In this document: positions 40,275 to 50,635 of the stretch, piece after piece
Numbering within the stretch: position 1 is the stretch's first letter
How the letters are laid out: each line of letters starts with the position of its first letter
Source: Photobacterium halotolerans DSM 18316
Lineage (GTDB): Bacteria > Pseudomonadota > Gammaproteobacteria > Enterobacterales > Vibrionaceae
Direction of reading: 5' to 3'
Assembly (NCBI RefSeq): GCF_000425165.1
Contig: NZ_KE384324.1
Coordinates: 80,924-144,923 of the forward strand
DNA: 64,000 nt
Translations under genes and position numbers: made by a program
The notes under the pieces: model-generated
Database searches by the model: none
What the model was told of the DNA's origin: nothing
What the model saw: only the letters and a program-made list of their open reading frames with translations

Positions 40275-41861
40275 ATGGAAAACGCTCGTCCTATTCGCCG
40301 TGCTCTGATCAGCGTATCAGACAAAACGGGAATTGTTGAATTCGCACAAGCTCTTGCCAACCGTGGCGTCGATATCCTGTCCACTGGCGGTACTGCCCGC
40401 CTGCTGGCTGATAAAGGTATTCAGGTAACTGAAGTCTCCGACTACACGGGCTTCCCTGAAATGATGGATGGCCGTGTTAAAACCCTGCACCCGAAAGTGC
40501 ATGGCGGCGTACTGGGCCGACGCGGCCAGGACGATGCGATCATGGCCGAGCATGGCATTGCACCTATCGATATGGTGGTGGTTAACCTCTATCCGTTCGC
40601 GGCCACCGTCGCCAAGCCGGGTTGTACATTAGAAGACGCCATTGAGAACATCGATATCGGTGGTCCGACTATGGTGCGCAGTGCCGCCAAAAACCACAAA
40701 GACGTGACCATAGTCGTGAATGCACACGATTATGACCGGGTGCTGGCTGAAATGGCTGACAACGACGGCTCTCTGACCCATGCTACCCGTTTTGATCTGG
40801 CGATCGCGGCGTTCGAACACACCGCCGCTTACGACGGCATGATTGCCAACTATTTCGGCACCATGGTGCCTGCTTATGGTGACTCGGCTGACGAAGACTC
40901 TAAGTTCCCGCGCACCTTCAATCAGCAGTTCATTAAGAAACAAGCCATGCGCTATGGCGAAAACAGCCATCAGGATGCGGCGTTTTATGTTGAAGCACAG
41001 CCGCAAGAAGCCTCTGTGGCGACTGCGCGCCAGCTGCAGGGCAAAGCACTGTCTTACAACAATATCGCCGATACCGATGCCGCGCTGGAATGCGTTAAAG
41101 AATTCGACCAGCCAGCCTGTGTGATCGTCAAACACGCCAACCCTTGCGGTGTGGCGCTGGGTGCCAACCTGCTGGAAGCGTATGATCGCGCCTATAAAAC
41201 CGACCCGACGTCAGCCTTTGGCGGTATCATAGCCTTCAACGGTGAGCTGGATGCCGACACCGCCAAAGCCATTGTTGAGCGTCAGTTCGTGGAAGTGATT
41301 ATTGCCCCCAGCATCAGCGCCGAAGCCGCTGCAGTAGTCTCTGCCAAACAAAACGTCCGTCTGCTGGAATGCGGCCAGTGGCGCAGCAAAACCACAGAGT
41401 TTGACATCAAACGCGTCAACGGGGGTCTGCTGGTGCAGGACCGCGACCAGGGCATGGTCGGCCTGGATGATCTCAAAGTGGTCACCCAACGCCAGCCAAG
41501 CGACGAAGAGCTGCGCGATGCCCTGTTCTGCTGGAAAGTGGCTAAATACGTGAAATCCAATGCGATCGTCTACGCCAAAGGCAACATGACCATCGGTGTA
41601 GGCGCCGGCCAGATGAGTCGCGTATACTCAGCCAAAATCGCCGGTATCAAAGCGGCGGACGAAAAGCTGGAAGTGGCCGGCAGCGTGATGGCATCAGATG
41701 CCTTCTTCCCGTTCCGCGACGGTATCGATGCGGCGGCAGCAGCCGGTATCACCTGTGTGATTCAGCCGGGCGGGTCAATGCGTGATGACGAAGTCATTGC
41801 CGCTGCCGACGAACACGGCATGGCCATGGTCTTCACGGGCATGCGTCACTTCCGCCATTAA
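40275..41861 (+). CDS. purH: Bifunctional AICAR transformylase / IMP cyclohydrolase
   Basis: 528 residues. The N-terminal IMP cyclohydrolase part holds [36 protein letters not shown]. The C-terminal transformylase holds [11 protein letters not shown] and [12 protein letters not shown]. It catalyses the last two steps of IMP synthesis. ATG 40275 is preferred over 40266, whose GAG motif directly abuts it. Confidence 0.98.
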   Translation: MENARPIRRALISVSDKTGIVEFAQALANRGVDILSTGGTARLLADKGIQVTEVSDYTGFPEMMDGRVKTLHPKVHGGVLGRRGQDDAIMAEHGIAPIDMVVVNLYPFAATVAKPGCTLEDAIENIDIGGPTMVRSAAKNHKDVTIVVNAHDYDRVLAEMADNDGSLTHATRFDLAIAAFEHTAAYDGMIANYFGTMVPAYGDSADEDSKFPRTFNQQFIKKQAMRYGENSHQDAAFYVEAQPQEASVATARQLQGKALSYNNIADTDAALECVKEFDQPACVIVKHANPCGVALGANLLEAYDRAYKTDPTSAFGGIIAFNGELDADTAKAIVERQFVEVIIAPSISAEAAAVVSAKQNVRLLECGQWRSKTTEFDIKRVNGGLLVQDRDQGMVGLDDLKVVTQRQPSDEELRDALFCWKVAKYVKSNAIVYAKGNMTIGVGAGQMSRVYSAKIAGIKAADEKLEVAGSVMASDAFFPFRDGIDAAAAAGITCVIQPGGSMRDDEVIAAADEHGMAMVFTGMRHFRH

Positions 41862-41869
41862 TCAATCGT

Positions 41870-41905
41870 AAGGCTCCGCGATCACTGTGGAGCCTTGCTT
41901 TATTT
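41870..41905 (+). terminator. Terminator or attenuator between purH and purD
   Basis: AAGGCTCC pairs with GGAGCCTT around 11 bases, followed by GCTTTATTT. The T run is imperfect, so partial read-through into purD is plausible. Confidence 0.65.
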
Positions 41906-42069
41906 CTTGAGCGCTCAACAGGTTTGGGCGCTTTCGATTAAGCAACTTTTAAGCATTTAGCGCTAAGCCAGATTTGCGAGTTCAAGGAAAGCGCACGCAG
42001 TTGATACCGAATCAATGAGTACGCTTGACACAGAAATCGCCAACCTGGCGACGCGATAAGGATCAAAAG

Positions 42070-43356
42070 ATGAAAGTTCTTGTCATTGGTAACGGCGGCC
42101 GCGAGCACGCCCTGGGCTGGAAAGCGGCTCAGTCTGCACAGGTAGAAAAAGTCTTCGTGGCACCGGGCAACGCCGGTACTGCTTTAGAGCCAAAACTGGA
42201 AAATGTCGCGATTGGGGTGGAAGACACGGCGGCACTGGTGGCGTTTGCCAAAGAGCAGCACATCGGCCTGACCATTGTTGGCCCGGAAGCGCCGCTGGTG
42301 ATCGGTGTGGTTGACGCATTCCGTGCTGCGGGCTTACCGATTTTCGGTCCGACCCAGGCCGCCGCCCAGCTGGAAGGCTCCAAAGCCTTCACCAAAGACT
42401 TCCTGGCCCGCCATCAGATCCCGACGGCGGAATACCAGAACTTTACCGAGATCGAGCCGGCTCTGGCTTACCTGCAAGAAAAAGGCGCGCCCATTGTGGT
42501 CAAAGCCGATGGTCTGGCCGCCGGTAAAGGCGTGATCGTGGCCATGACATTGGACGAAGCCGAAGCAGCCGTGCGCGACATGCTGGCCGGCAATGCCTTT
42601 GGCGAAGCCGGCCACCGTGTGGTCATCGAAGAGTTCCTCGACGGTGAAGAAGCCAGCTTCATTGTGATGGTGGACGGCGAACACATACTGCCGATGGCAA
42701 CCAGCCAGGATCATAAGCGTGCAGGCAATGGCGACACAGGTCCGAATACCGGCGGCATGGGTGCTTATTCTCCAGCCCCTGTGGTGACTCAGGAAATCCA
42801 CCAGCGCGTAATGGACGAGGTTATCCTGCCTACCGTGCGCGGTATGGCAGCCGAAGGCAACCCCTACACTGGCTTTCTGTATGCCGGCCTGATGATCATG
42901 GCCGACGGTACGCCGAAAGTGATTGAGTATAACTGCCGCTTCGGCGACCCGGAAACTCAGCCTATTATGCTGCGCCTGCAATCGGATCTGGTTGAACTGT
43001 GTCTGGCAGCTGTCGATGGCAAGCTGGATACCGTGGACTCTCAGTGGGATCCGCGTGCGGCGATTGGTGTGGTGCTGGCTGCCGGTGGTTATCCCGGCGA
43101 CTACAACAAAGGGGATGTGATTACCGGTCTGCCTCTGCAGGACGGCGACGCACAAAAAGTCTTCCATGCCGGCACGGCCAGCAAAGACGGTGCTGTAGTG
43201 ACCAATGGTGGCCGCGTATTATGCGCTACGGCGATGGGCGAAACAGTATCTGAAGCTCAGCAACGTGCTTATGCGCTGGCAAAACAAATCAGCTGGGACG
43301 GTGTGTTCTTCCGCGATGACATTGGTTACCGTGCCATTGCCCGCGAACAGAGCTGA
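42070..43356 (+). CDS. purD: Phosphoribosylamine-glycine ligase
   Basis: 428 residues starting [18 protein letters not shown], with the ATP-grasp region ([16 protein letters not shown]) and [18 protein letters not shown]. It makes glycinamide ribonucleotide, the second step of purine synthesis. AAGGA seven bases upstream fixes the start. Confidence 0.98.
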   Translation: MKVLVIGNGGREHALGWKAAQSAQVEKVFVAPGNAGTALEPKLENVAIGVEDTAALVAFAKEQHIGLTIVGPEAPLVIGVVDAFRAAGLPIFGPTQAAAQLEGSKAFTKDFLARHQIPTAEYQNFTEIEPALAYLQEKGAPIVVKADGLAAGKGVIVAMTLDEAEAAVRDMLAGNAFGEAGHRVVIEEFLDGEEASFIVMVDGEHILPMATSQDHKRAGNGDTGPNTGGMGAYSPAPVVTQEIHQRVMDEVILPTVRGMAAEGNPYTGFLYAGLMIMADGTPKVIEYNCRFGDPETQPIMLRLQSDLVELCLAAVDGKLDTVDSQWDPRAAIGVVLAAGGYPGDYNKGDVITGLPLQDGDAQKVFHAGTASKDGAVVTNGGRVLCATAMGETVSEAQQRAYALAKQISWDGVFFRDDIGYRAIAREQS

Positions 43357-43396
43357 TCTGTCAGCGAATAAAACACAGCATGAAACAGAGCTAGCA

Positions 43397-43424
43397 ATAA
43401 GGCGCCTGACGGCGCCTTATTTGT
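43397..43424 (+). terminator. Terminator of purD
   Basis: AAGGCGCC pairs with GGCGCCTT around TGAC, followed by ATTTGTTG. It is symmetrical and could also stop transcription from the convergent lipoprotein gene. Confidence 0.8.
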
Positions 43425-43459
43425 TGTTATTCACTGAATCTTTCACTCAGCTCAGTCCG

Positions 43460-44131
43460 TCAGGACACATCCAGTAATCTGGGCGGGGTCAGACAGTGCT
43501 GCTGCGTTGTCCGGTTCAACACCATTTGCTGCGCGGTGACCTTACCCAGACCATCAGATTTTCCGACCAGTGCGATATAGCCTGGCCGGGCATTGATTTG
43601 CTGCCAGTTGATCTCAATCTCAGCCTGATCACCACAGTGAACAAACCGCTGACCGTCCCACATACCCTGCACCAGCTGGAATCCGTCTCGCGACTGCTCT
43701 CTGACCAGAGCAACGGCCATGTCGGCCTGCTGGCTGAGCTGATGCAGCTGAGTGTCAGACAAAGGAAAAACCGTGTCGCCAACTTTATAGCGCTGGAACA
43801 CGGCATCGCCGTGCTGATCGTAACGCACATGCAGTTCAAACGGCTGGCGTTTATCGTCTTTCAGCGCTGTGCCGGCCCGCTTCAGTTCACGCAGTTGCCC
43901 GTCGAGCCAGCGATAATCTGTCTGATACTCTCCGTAATCGCCCATCCAGACCCGTTCAGCCAAAGACTCGGGTTTCGACTGACGCTGGTTGACCCAGTAC
44001 AGTGATGACGCATCACCGACAACCTGACCGCCGCTAAGACGCTCCAAAGGAGACAGTGAGTGTTGTGATATAGCAGAGCTGCCGCAGGCAGAAAGCAGGA
44101 AGGACAGGGCAATCAGGCAGAATCGTTTCAT
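43460..44131 (-). CDS. yjaH: DUF1481 lipoprotein (YjaH)
   Basis: 223 residues. The signal ends in the lipobox LLSAC (Cys16), so it is an outer-membrane or periplasm-facing lipoprotein. The rest matches the DUF1481 family found next to hupA in many gammaproteobacteria. Function unknown. The hupA terminator lies directly before it, so transcription must come from read-through or a promoter within that spacer. Confidence 0.88.
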   Translation of the reverse strand: MKRFCLIALSFLLSACGSSAISQHSLSPLERLSGGQVVGDASSLYWVNQRQSKPESLAERVWMGDYGEYQTDYRWLDGQLRELKRAGTALKDDKRQPFELHVRYDQHGDAVFQRYKVGDTVFPLSDTQLHQLSQQADMAVALVREQSRDGFQLVQGMWDGQRFVHCGDQAEIEINWQQINARPGYIALVGKSDGLGKVTAQQMVLNRTTQQHCLTPPRLLDVS

Positions 44132-44133
44132 AA

Positions 44134-44170
44134 ATAAAAAAACTCCGCCGAAGTGATCCTCGACGGAGTT
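44134..44170 (-). terminator. Terminator of hupA
   Basis: On the minus strand AACTCCGTCG pairs with CGGCGGAGTT around ten bases, followed by a run of T and TTTATTT. It starts five bases after the hupA stop. Confidence 0.88.
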
Positions 44171-44174
44171 AAGA

Positions 44175-44447
44175 TTATTTTACAGAATCTTTCAGCGCTT
44201 TACCTGCAACGAAAGCAGGTACGTTGGCTGCAGCGATCTGGATTTCTTTACCAGTCTGCGGGTTACGACCTGTACGCGCTGCGCGGTGGTTTACTTTAAA
44301 TGTGCCAAAGCCAATAAGTTGAACCTGATCACCGGATTTCAATGCTTCGGTGATACCGCTCAGGGTTGATTCCAGCGCGTCTTTTGCTTGCGCTTTAGTC
44401 AGGTCCGCTTGTTCAGCAATCAGGTCAATCAGTTGGGTCTTGTTCAT
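44175..44447 (-). CDS. hupA: Histone-like protein HU alpha
   Basis: 90 residues: [20 protein letters not shown] and the DNA-binding arm motif [24 protein letters not shown] bends and compacts DNA. AAGGGAAACC precedes the ATG. Confidence 0.98.
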   Translation of the reverse strand: MNKTQLIDLIAEQADLTKAQAKDALESTLSGITEALKSGDQVQLIGFGTFKVNHRAARTGRNPQTGKEIQIAAANVPAFVAGKALKDSVK

Positions 44448-44776
44448 TCGGTTTCCCTTCTAAGGTTTTTTCTTCAGACTTATCCACTCTAATTCAAAAG
44501 AAGCCCATGTGGCAAAGGTTTGTCGGCTTTCCTGTGGTTAGCTGCGGGGTCTTTAACCATAAACTGAGCGCAAGTTCACAAATTGTTACTATCCTGAACA
44601 AGACGCTGGTTGCTTTTGCTCCATAATGCACCAATTAATACCCAACTAACTCAAGAAGCTAGGTTCCGTGAGTTCAACGCATACCGTCATACCAGCGCTG
44701 TTACGGCCCTATCGTTCGGCACTTTGTGGCCACTTGAGTATCTTCATCGTTATTCCATTAAGAGCGCATCCAACGC
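44448..44776. other. Divergent regulatory region between hupA and the CNNM/CBS gene
   Basis: About 330 bases. A plus-strand frame at 44668-44928 overlaps the start of the next gene and looks accidental. No promoter was clear enough to mark. Confidence 0.4.
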
Positions 44777-45850
44777 ATGTTACTTCTGATCATTTATATC
44801 ACTATCGCAATAGGCGTTTCTTTTATCTGCTCTGTGCTGGAAGCTGTACTGCTCAGCATATCTCCCAGCTACATAGGCACCCTGCGGCAGCAGGCGCATC
44901 CCATGGCAGACAAACTGGCAGGTTTTAAAGACAACATAGACCGCCCCCTGGCATCCATTCTGACCCTGAACACCATAGCTCACACCATTGGTGCCGCCAC
45001 TGCCGGTGCCCAGGCCGCCGTCGTCTTCGGCAGCCAGTGGCTGGGGGTGTTCTCCGCGGCGCTCACAGTCGGCATTCTTCTGCTGTCGGAGATCATCCCC
45101 AAAACCATAGGTGCGACCTACTGGCGCCAGCTGGCCCCGTTCACGGCCCATGTACTGGGATGGATGATCTGGCTGCTTAGTCCTTTCGTGTGGGTATCAG
45201 AGCAAATCACCCGACGTTTATCACGGGGCCACCAGCCACCGAAACTGCGTGATGAACTCTCTGCCATGGCCATGCTGGCCAAAGAGTCCGGCGAACTGGC
45301 CGAAGGGGAATCCAAAATCATGCATAACCTGCTGCAGTTCTGCGATGTCAGCGTGACTAAAATCATGACTCCGCGGCCGGTCCTGTTCCGTGTCGAGGGC
45401 AGCTTGTCTATCAACGAATTTTTGAGCGAGGCTAAAGACAGCCCTTTCTCACGCCCGCTGATCTACCAAGGCAGCAAGGACAATATTCTCGGTTTTGTTC
45501 ACCGCCTCGAACTGTTTGCCGCCAGTCAGAGCGGACAGGGTAATCTGTTGCTCAGTGACCTGATGCGCCCGCTGCCGGTAGTCATGAACCTGGATACTGT
45601 CCCGGTAGCGTTTGAAAAACTGATGAAAGAGCGTGTGCAGCTGGCGTTAGTGGTCGATGAATACGGCACTGTGATGGGACTGGTCACCCTGGAAGATATT
45701 TTCGAGAGCCTGGTCGGCGAAGAAATTGTCGACGAAGCCGATACCAGTACCGACATGCAGCAACTGGCGTTTCAGCGCTGGGAACGCTGGAAGAAAAAAC
45801 ACGGGGTGATTGAAAACCGTGATGAAGACGATGACGATAACAACAACTGA
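44777..45850 (+). CDS. CNNM transmembrane domain and CBS-pair protein
   Basis: 357 residues. The N-terminal DUF21/CNNM part has about four membrane segments (to residue 150, with LLLSEIIPKTIGATYW). Two CBS domains (about 190-315, with MTPRPVLFR and VVDEYGTVMGLVTLEDIFE) and an acidic tail follow. It lacks the CorC/HlyC domain of larger relatives. The family is linked to Mg2+ or Co2+ transport and often mislabelled haemolysin. Confidence 0.9.
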   Translation: MLLLIIYITIAIGVSFICSVLEAVLLSISPSYIGTLRQQAHPMADKLAGFKDNIDRPLASILTLNTIAHTIGAATAGAQAAVVFGSQWLGVFSAALTVGILLLSEIIPKTIGATYWRQLAPFTAHVLGWMIWLLSPFVWVSEQITRRLSRGHQPPKLRDELSAMAMLAKESGELAEGESKIMHNLLQFCDVSVTKIMTPRPVLFRVEGSLSINEFLSEAKDSPFSRPLIYQGSKDNILGFVHRLELFAASQSGQGNLLLSDLMRPLPVVMNLDTVPVAFEKLMKERVQLALVVDEYGTVMGLVTLEDIFESLVGEEIVDEADTSTDMQQLAFQRWERWKKKHGVIENRDEDDDDNNN

Positions 45851-45866
45851 CGCAACACTCCCAGTA

Positions 45867-45894
45867 ACAAGGCAGGATCATGATCCTGCCTTGT
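45867..45894. repeat. Twenty-eight-base perfect palindrome between convergent genes
   Basis: ACAAGGCAGGATCA (45867-45880) is followed at once by its exact complement TGATCCTGCCTTGT. It sits between the CNNM/CBS gene and convergent yjaG. No T run follows on either strand. As RNA it would fold into a long hairpin from both directions. Confidence 0.8.
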
Positions 45895-45912
45895 GGCGTG
45901 CAGAGGCTCAGA

Positions 45913-46500
45913 TCAGAGCGCAATACCGATATTGCTCACTCCGTCGTCACGCAATTCCCGGCGCAGACTTTTAATCAGCTCAATATCCCGGCCATCCGCC
46001 TCTTTCAGTGCACGGTAGATGGCCCACTGGACATCCCATTCTTCGCACACGGCCTGGTTTTCCTTCTGGTTGTCGTTGGTGATTTCCTCACCCTCGCGCG
46101 CTTCTTCCAGATTGGCTACCGTTTCAACCGACAGGGAGCTGATGCTCAGTGCTGTCTCAGGGATCAGGTCACGATCCAGCAGCGCATGCAGCAGATCCGA
46201 CAGCCCGACACAGGCATCGATTGCCGGGTTCACTGCATACAAATCAAAATCGTCGGCAGCGGGTACCATAGCTTCCAGCTTCTCCAGCTGGTTTTCAAAG
46301 TTAATCTTGGCATTTTTCACCGTCAGGATTTCCCAGACGCTGTCGAGGATAAGACGATAAGGCTGAGGATCCGCAAATTCAGTCTCGCGGCAGAAGAAAG
46401 CGTAATTGGGATACATCCGCTCGCAAAGTGAGGCCATGAAGGTCAGGTATTGCCAGGGTTCAAATTTTTCTAGGCGAAGCTGAATTGGATTCTTAAGCAT
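45913..46500 (-). CDS. yjaG: YjaG family protein (DUF416)
   Basis: 195 residues with FEPWQYLTFMASLCERMYPNYAFF and the conserved VNPAIDACVGLSDLLHALLD region of DUF416. It is helical and cytoplasmic. Function unknown; the family is common in gammaproteobacteria near hupA and hemE. Confidence 0.9.
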   Translation of the reverse strand: MLKNPIQLRLEKFEPWQYLTFMASLCERMYPNYAFFCRETEFADPQPYRLILDSVWEILTVKNAKINFENQLEKLEAMVPAADDFDLYAVNPAIDACVGLSDLLHALLDRDLIPETALSISSLSVETVANLEEAREGEEITNDNQKENQAVCEEWDVQWAIYRALKEADGRDIELIKSLRRELRDDGVSNIGIAL

Positions 46501-46569
46501 GGGATAATCTGTCTGAAAACGTTAACTTGAATTTTACTTGATAACCCGCCAGCGCAAAAGGAAAAAGCC

Positions 46570-47478
46570 ATGCATCAACTCTGTATTGTTTCCCGACGGG
46601 CAGACCTGTACCGCCAACTGATTGAAGAAGCAGACTTACCGGCGCTGTCACTGACGGATAATCCTCACGATGCAACGCTGGTGCTGGCCGATCCGCCATT
46701 AATCACTGACAAATTAGCGCAATTTCCGCAGCTGCGCTGGCTGCAATCCACCTATGCCGGTATTGACGCCCTGACCCGGCCCGGATTGCGCAGTGATTAT
46801 GCGCTGACCAATGTCCGGGGGATCTTCGGCCAGTTGATCAGCGAGTACGTGCTGGGTTTGCTGATCAGCCACCAGCGCCATTTCGGCCGTTATCAGGCCC
46901 AGCAACAGCAGGCGCAGTGGCAGCCGCACAGCTATGGCGCTCTGTCTGACAAAACCATGGTGATTCTGGGCACCGGCTCAATTGGCCAGCACCTGGCTGG
47001 CGCTGCCAAAGCACTGGGTATGACAGTGCTGGGCGTGAACCGCTCCGGCGCAAGTGCTGCCTCTTTTGATAACGTCATGGCGATAAAAGATCTGGACAAG
47101 GCACTGCAACAGGCTGATGTGCTGGTCTCTGTGCTGCCTGCCACTGCAATGACAGACAATCTGCTCAATGCCGACAGCCTGAGCCACTGCCGCGGCACCT
47201 TACTCTTTAATGTCGGCCGGGGTAATGCGGTTTGCGAGCAGGGCCTGCTGCAGGCACTGGCCAGTGGCGCGCTCAGCCATGCTTTTCTGGATGTGTTCAA
47301 ACAAGAGCCGCTGCCGGCTGAGCACCCTTTCTGGTGCCACCCTCAGATGACTGTCACGCCGCACATTGCCGCCGAAAGCTTTCCGCAACAGGTGATGGAG
47401 ATATTCAAAACCAACTACCTGCGCTATGTTGAAGGTAAGCCGCTGCAATACCAGATTGACTTCACACTCGGCTATTAA
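46570..47478 (+). CDS. D-isomer-specific 2-hydroxyacid dehydrogenase
   Basis: 302 residues. The NAD(P)-binding motif GTGSIGQHLAGAAKALGM and the catalytic Arg, Glu and His region (NVGRGNAV, DVFKQEPLP, TPHIAA) are present. It resembles glyoxylate/hydroxypyruvate reductase GhrA. The exact substrate is uncertain. A uracil-DNA-glycosylase-like gene follows after nine bases. Confidence 0.88.
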   Translation: MHQLCIVSRRADLYRQLIEEADLPALSLTDNPHDATLVLADPPLITDKLAQFPQLRWLQSTYAGIDALTRPGLRSDYALTNVRGIFGQLISEYVLGLLISHQRHFGRYQAQQQQAQWQPHSYGALSDKTMVILGTGSIGQHLAGAAKALGMTVLGVNRSGASAASFDNVMAIKDLDKALQQADVLVSVLPATAMTDNLLNADSLSHCRGTLLFNVGRGNAVCEQGLLQALASGALSHAFLDVFKQEPLPAEHPFWCHPQMTVTPHIAAESFPQQVMEIFKTNYLRYVEGKPLQYQIDFTLGY

Positions 47479-47487
47479 AGGCTGACT

Positions 47488-48087
47488 ATGACAAATCTCA
47501 ACCCTCCGCATGCCTTAGCGGCATTGCTGGCTCAGATCCGGCAATGTGAATTGTGTCAGGCCCACCTGCCGCTCGGTCCGCGGCCGGTGATTCAGGCCAG
47601 CAGCCAAGCACGCTTGATGATAGTCGGCCAGGCGCCGGGCACCCGGGTCCACGACACCGGCATTCCCTGGAACGATCCGAGCGGCGACCGGCTGCGCCGC
47701 TGGCTGGATCTCGATCGTGATACTTTCTATGATCCCGGCCGTATCGCCATTATGCCGATGGGGTTTTGCTATCCGGGTAAGGGCAAGAGCGGAGACTTGC
47801 CGCCGAGACCCGAATGCGCGCCGCAATGGCATGGCCAGGTCTGGCCGCTGCTGCCCAATATCGGCATGACGCTGCTGGTCGGCCAGTATGCGCAAAATTA
47901 TTATCTGTCAGATAAACCCAAAACCCTGACCGATACAGTCAAAGCCTGGCGGCGATGGGCGCCCACCTACCTGCCGCTGCCTCATCCTTCGCCGCGCAAT
48001 ACTTTGTGGCTGAAGAAAAATCCCTGGTTTGAAGCCGATGTGGTGCCCTATATCCGCGACCATGTCCACCAGCACCTGGGGCTGTAG
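47488..48087 (+). CDS. Uracil-DNA-glycosylase-like family protein
   Basis: 199 residues. It has CxxC (CELC) near the N-terminus, the GQAPGTRVHDTGIPWNDPSGDRLR motif of family 4/5-like glycosylases and a late PHPSPRN motif. A full iron-sulfur cysteine set is not obvious, so enzymatic activity is not assured. Co-transcribed with the dehydrogenase. Confidence 0.82.
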   Translation: MTNLNPPHALAALLAQIRQCELCQAHLPLGPRPVIQASSQARLMIVGQAPGTRVHDTGIPWNDPSGDRLRRWLDLDRDTFYDPGRIAIMPMGFCYPGKGKSGDLPPRPECAPQWHGQVWPLLPNIGMTLLVGQYAQNYYLSDKPKTLTDTVKAWRRWAPTYLPLPHPSPRNTLWLKKNPWFEADVVPYIRDHVHQHLGL

Positions 48088-48105
48088 CTGCCTTTAAAAA
48101 CGCAA

Positions 48106-48129
48106 AAAGCGAGCCCTTCAGCTCGCTTT
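48106..48129. terminator. Bidirectional terminator between convergent genes
   Basis: AAAGCGAGC pairs with GCTCGCTTT around CCTTCA, flanked by A on the left and T on the right, so it can stop transcription of the glycosylase-like gene and of hemE. Confidence 0.85.
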
Positions 48130-48149
48130 CTGGTGTCATCTGCCGTCGC

Positions 48150-49214
48150 TTACTTGTGGTAAGGGGCAGACAGCTCATGGACCGCCTCAACAAAGACCCC
48201 GGCATTTTCCGGCGGTACGTCGAGATGGATACCGTGGCCCAGGTTAAAGACATGACCCGAGCCTTCACCGAAGCCGGACAGAATACCGGCCACTTCTTCA
48301 CGAATACGCGCTGGCGACGCGTACAGCATGGACGGATCCATATTGCCTTGCAGGGCCACTTTGTCACCGACACGGCGCTTGGCATCGGCGATATCAATGG
48401 TCCAGTCCAGACCCACTGCATCACAACCGGTTGCCGCAATCGCTTCCAGCCACATACCGCCGTTTTTGGTAAACAGGGTCACAGGGACACGACGCCCTTC
48501 GTTTTCACGGATCAGACCATCGACAATCTTGTGCATGTACTGCAGCGAAAACAGCTGGTAATCACGCGGGGTCAGTACGCCCCCCCAGGTATCAAACACC
48601 ATCACTGACTGGGCACCGGCTTTGATTTGGGCATTCAGGTACTGAATCACACTGTCGGCCAGTTTATCCAGCAGTGCATGCAGAACCGCAGGTTCGGCGT
48701 ACATCATTTTTTTGATTTTTGTAAACGCCTTAGAGCTGCCGCCTTCCACCATGTAAGTAGCCAGCGTCCACGGGCTGCCGGAAAAACCAATCAGCGGCAC
48801 TTCACCCTGCAAATCTTTGCGGATTTGACGCACCGCGTTCATCACATATTGCAGCTCACCTTCCGGGTCAGGGATGCCTATCTTATCGACATCGGCTTTA
48901 CAGGTGATCGGACGCTCGAATTTTGGCCCTTCACCGGTTTCAAAATACAGCCCCAGACCCATAGCATCCGGAATGGTCAGGATGTCAGAAAACAGGATAG
49001 CGGCATCCAGCGGAAAACGGCGCAGGGGTTGCAAAGTCACTTCGCTGGCCAGTTCAGCATTCTTGCACAGCGACATAAAGTCGCCCGCCACACCACGGGT
49101 CGCCCGGTATTCTGGTAGATAACGGCCTGCCTGACGCATCATCCATACAGGGGTGCAGTCAACCGGCTGCTTGAGTAAAGCACGCAGATAGCGATCGTTT
49201 TTCAATTCTGTCAT
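48150..49214 (-). CDS. hemE: Uroporphyrinogen decarboxylase
   Basis: 354 residues. It has [19 protein letters not shown] and [17 protein letters not shown], with the conserved [15 protein letters not shown] loop. It removes four carboxyl groups from uroporphyrinogen III in haem synthesis. [14 protein letters not shown] at 49214 is the family start; the frame reaches 49253. Confidence 0.97.
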   Translation of the reverse strand: MTELKNDRYLRALLKQPVDCTPVWMMRQAGRYLPEYRATRGVAGDFMSLCKNAELASEVTLQPLRRFPLDAAILFSDILTIPDAMGLGLYFETGEGPKFERPITCKADVDKIGIPDPEGELQYVMNAVRQIRKDLQGEVPLIGFSGSPWTLATYMVEGGSSKAFTKIKKMMYAEPAVLHALLDKLADSVIQYLNAQIKAGAQSVMVFDTWGGVLTPRDYQLFSLQYMHKIVDGLIRENEGRRVPVTLFTKNGGMWLEAIAATGCDAVGLDWTIDIADAKRRVGDKVALQGNMDPSMLYASPARIREEVAGILSGFGEGSGHVFNLGHGIHLDVPPENAGVFVEAVHELSAPYHK

Positions 49215-49458
49215 TGTCAACATCCTGGCAAATAATTGAGTACATTGTAACACCCCGATCCGCCATCAGCAGCTATGCATTCACCCTGAAGGGTAATTAA
49301 TGCCGCTTAGCGCACATCGCTTGCAAACAGTACAGTTTGAGCGTCACCGGTTTCATTTTTGGCAATCTAATGTTGCAGATATTTTAATCAATACCCTGAC
49401 TGTTCTCTGATACTGTTATTAACAGCCAACATCGGCTACTGCAAAGATTGGAGGACCT

Positions 49459-49638
49459 ATGAACCTGCAAGTTGTTATCGAATTTACTGAAACCGGTGTG
49501 TACAAAGACCGCTGCTGGGAAAACTCTTTCAAAGCCATGAAAGGACAGCTGCACAAAGTCACCCCGCATTATGCCGCGCATCTGATCAAGCATTCCAAAG
49601 CCGTTTTCCGCGGACTGCCAGAAAACCACTCTGGCTAA
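49459..49638 (+). CDS. Small conserved-looking protein of 59 residues
   Basis: A complete ORF with a strong ribosome-binding site (GGAGG four bases before ATG). The protein starts MNLQVVIEFTETGVYKDRCW, is basic, rich in His and Lys (QLHKVTPHYAAHLIKHSK) and has no membrane segment or signal. It lies between divergent hemE and convergent nudC. I do not recognise the family. The strong start site and coding-like codons argue it is real. Confidence 0.65.
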   Translation: MNLQVVIEFTETGVYKDRCWENSFKAMKGQLHKVTPHYAAHLIKHSKAVFRGLPENHSG

Positions 49639-49680
49639 TAGGAGCCTGGCTCCTGTTTCAGTAAAATGTCTTCCTGATAT

Positions 49681-50475
49681 TTACTGGCCACCATCCTTCC
49701 GGATTGCTGCTTCCTGCCTGATGGTCTCGCAAGTAGCCTGAATAAGACGATGGGCAATCGTCCCTGGCGGCGCGATCTGCGGTAACTGATCGTGTTTAAA
49801 CCAGCGGGCATCAACCAGCTCTTCGTAATCCGGACGGATAACACCACTTTGGTGCTCCGCCAGAAATCCCATCATGATATTGGACGGAAACGCCCAGGGC
49901 TGACTGCCAAAGTAGCGGATATTGGTCACCTCAATACCCGTCTCTTCTCTGACCTCACGAGCCACACATTGCTCCAGGGTTTCTCCGGCTTCGACAAAGC
50001 CGGCAATAACGGTATACATGCCACTTTTGTGGCGGGGATGCTGCGCCAGCAAAATGCTGTTCTCTTTCTTCACCGCAACAATGACACAGGGAGCAATGCG
50101 CGGATAATGGTAGCTGTCACAGGCCTGGCATCGCATGGCGTGTGCACTGTCAGCCAATGCCGTTTTCCCGCCGCAGGAAGAACAAAACGCCTGCGTCTCG
50201 CACATATGGGATAACTGCATCGCTTTGCCGGCCAGCGCAAACAGATCCTCATCTTCGTGAAGAAATTCCCTGAGCGAATAAAAATTTTTATCGGCTAATA
50301 AATCAGGATCTTCCAGCCATCTCACCGGGTGTCCCTGATGAAAACCGATCACTTGGGATCTTGCAAGATCCAAGTCAGTACAGCCTTCCAGTGTAAGTGG
50401 TAACTTACCCTTTTCTAAATAAATTCGGCGGTCACGAATAACACACCAGTAGCTGTGTTCTTGCTTTTTTGACAT
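49681..50475 (-). CDS. nudC: NAD(H) pyrophosphatase / NAD-cap decapping hydrolase
   Basis: 264 residues with the zinc site CSSCGG and CQAC, the Nudix box GFVEAGETLEQCVAREVREETG and the NudC-specific SQPWAFPSNIMMGF. It hydrolyses NADH and removes NAD caps from RNA. GGAGGA seven bases before the ATG at 50475 sets the start over 50490. Confidence 0.97.
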   Translation of the reverse strand: MSKKQEHSYWCVIRDRRIYLEKGKLPLTLEGCTDLDLARSQVIGFHQGHPVRWLEDPDLLADKNFYSLREFLHEDEDLFALAGKAMQLSHMCETQAFCSSCGGKTALADSAHAMRCQACDSYHYPRIAPCVIVAVKKENSILLAQHPRHKSGMYTVIAGFVEAGETLEQCVAREVREETGIEVTNIRYFGSQPWAFPSNIMMGFLAEHQSGVIRPDYEELVDARWFKHDQLPQIAPPGTIAHRLIQATCETIRQEAAIRKDGGQ

Positions 50476-50557
50476 TAGCTGCTCCTCCATCCTTGCAGGG
50501 TATCAGTTTTGCTGGCAATCTAAACCTAACAGTGGAATTTGGCTTTGCCATATTGGT

Positions 50558-50578
50558 ACTCTTAGTGTCACTAAGAGT
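50558..50578. promoter_or_regulatory. Twenty-one-base palindrome between divergent nudC and rsd
   Basis: ACTCTTAGTG and CACTAAGAGT are perfect ten-base arms around one T. It lies 83 bases from the nudC start and 58 from the rsd start, the position of a shared operator. The cognate regulator is unknown; a hairpin role in the rsd leader is the alternative. Confidence 0.55.
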
Positions 50579-50635
50579 TTGACAGGTATTGTTTTCGGCT
50601 CCTGCGTCTTGCGGGGCGATCATGAGGACATGGTC

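Noticed and set aside
44668..44928. 86-codon plus-strand frame upstream of the CNNM/CBS gene
   Set aside because: Overlaps the well-supported membrane gene in another frame.
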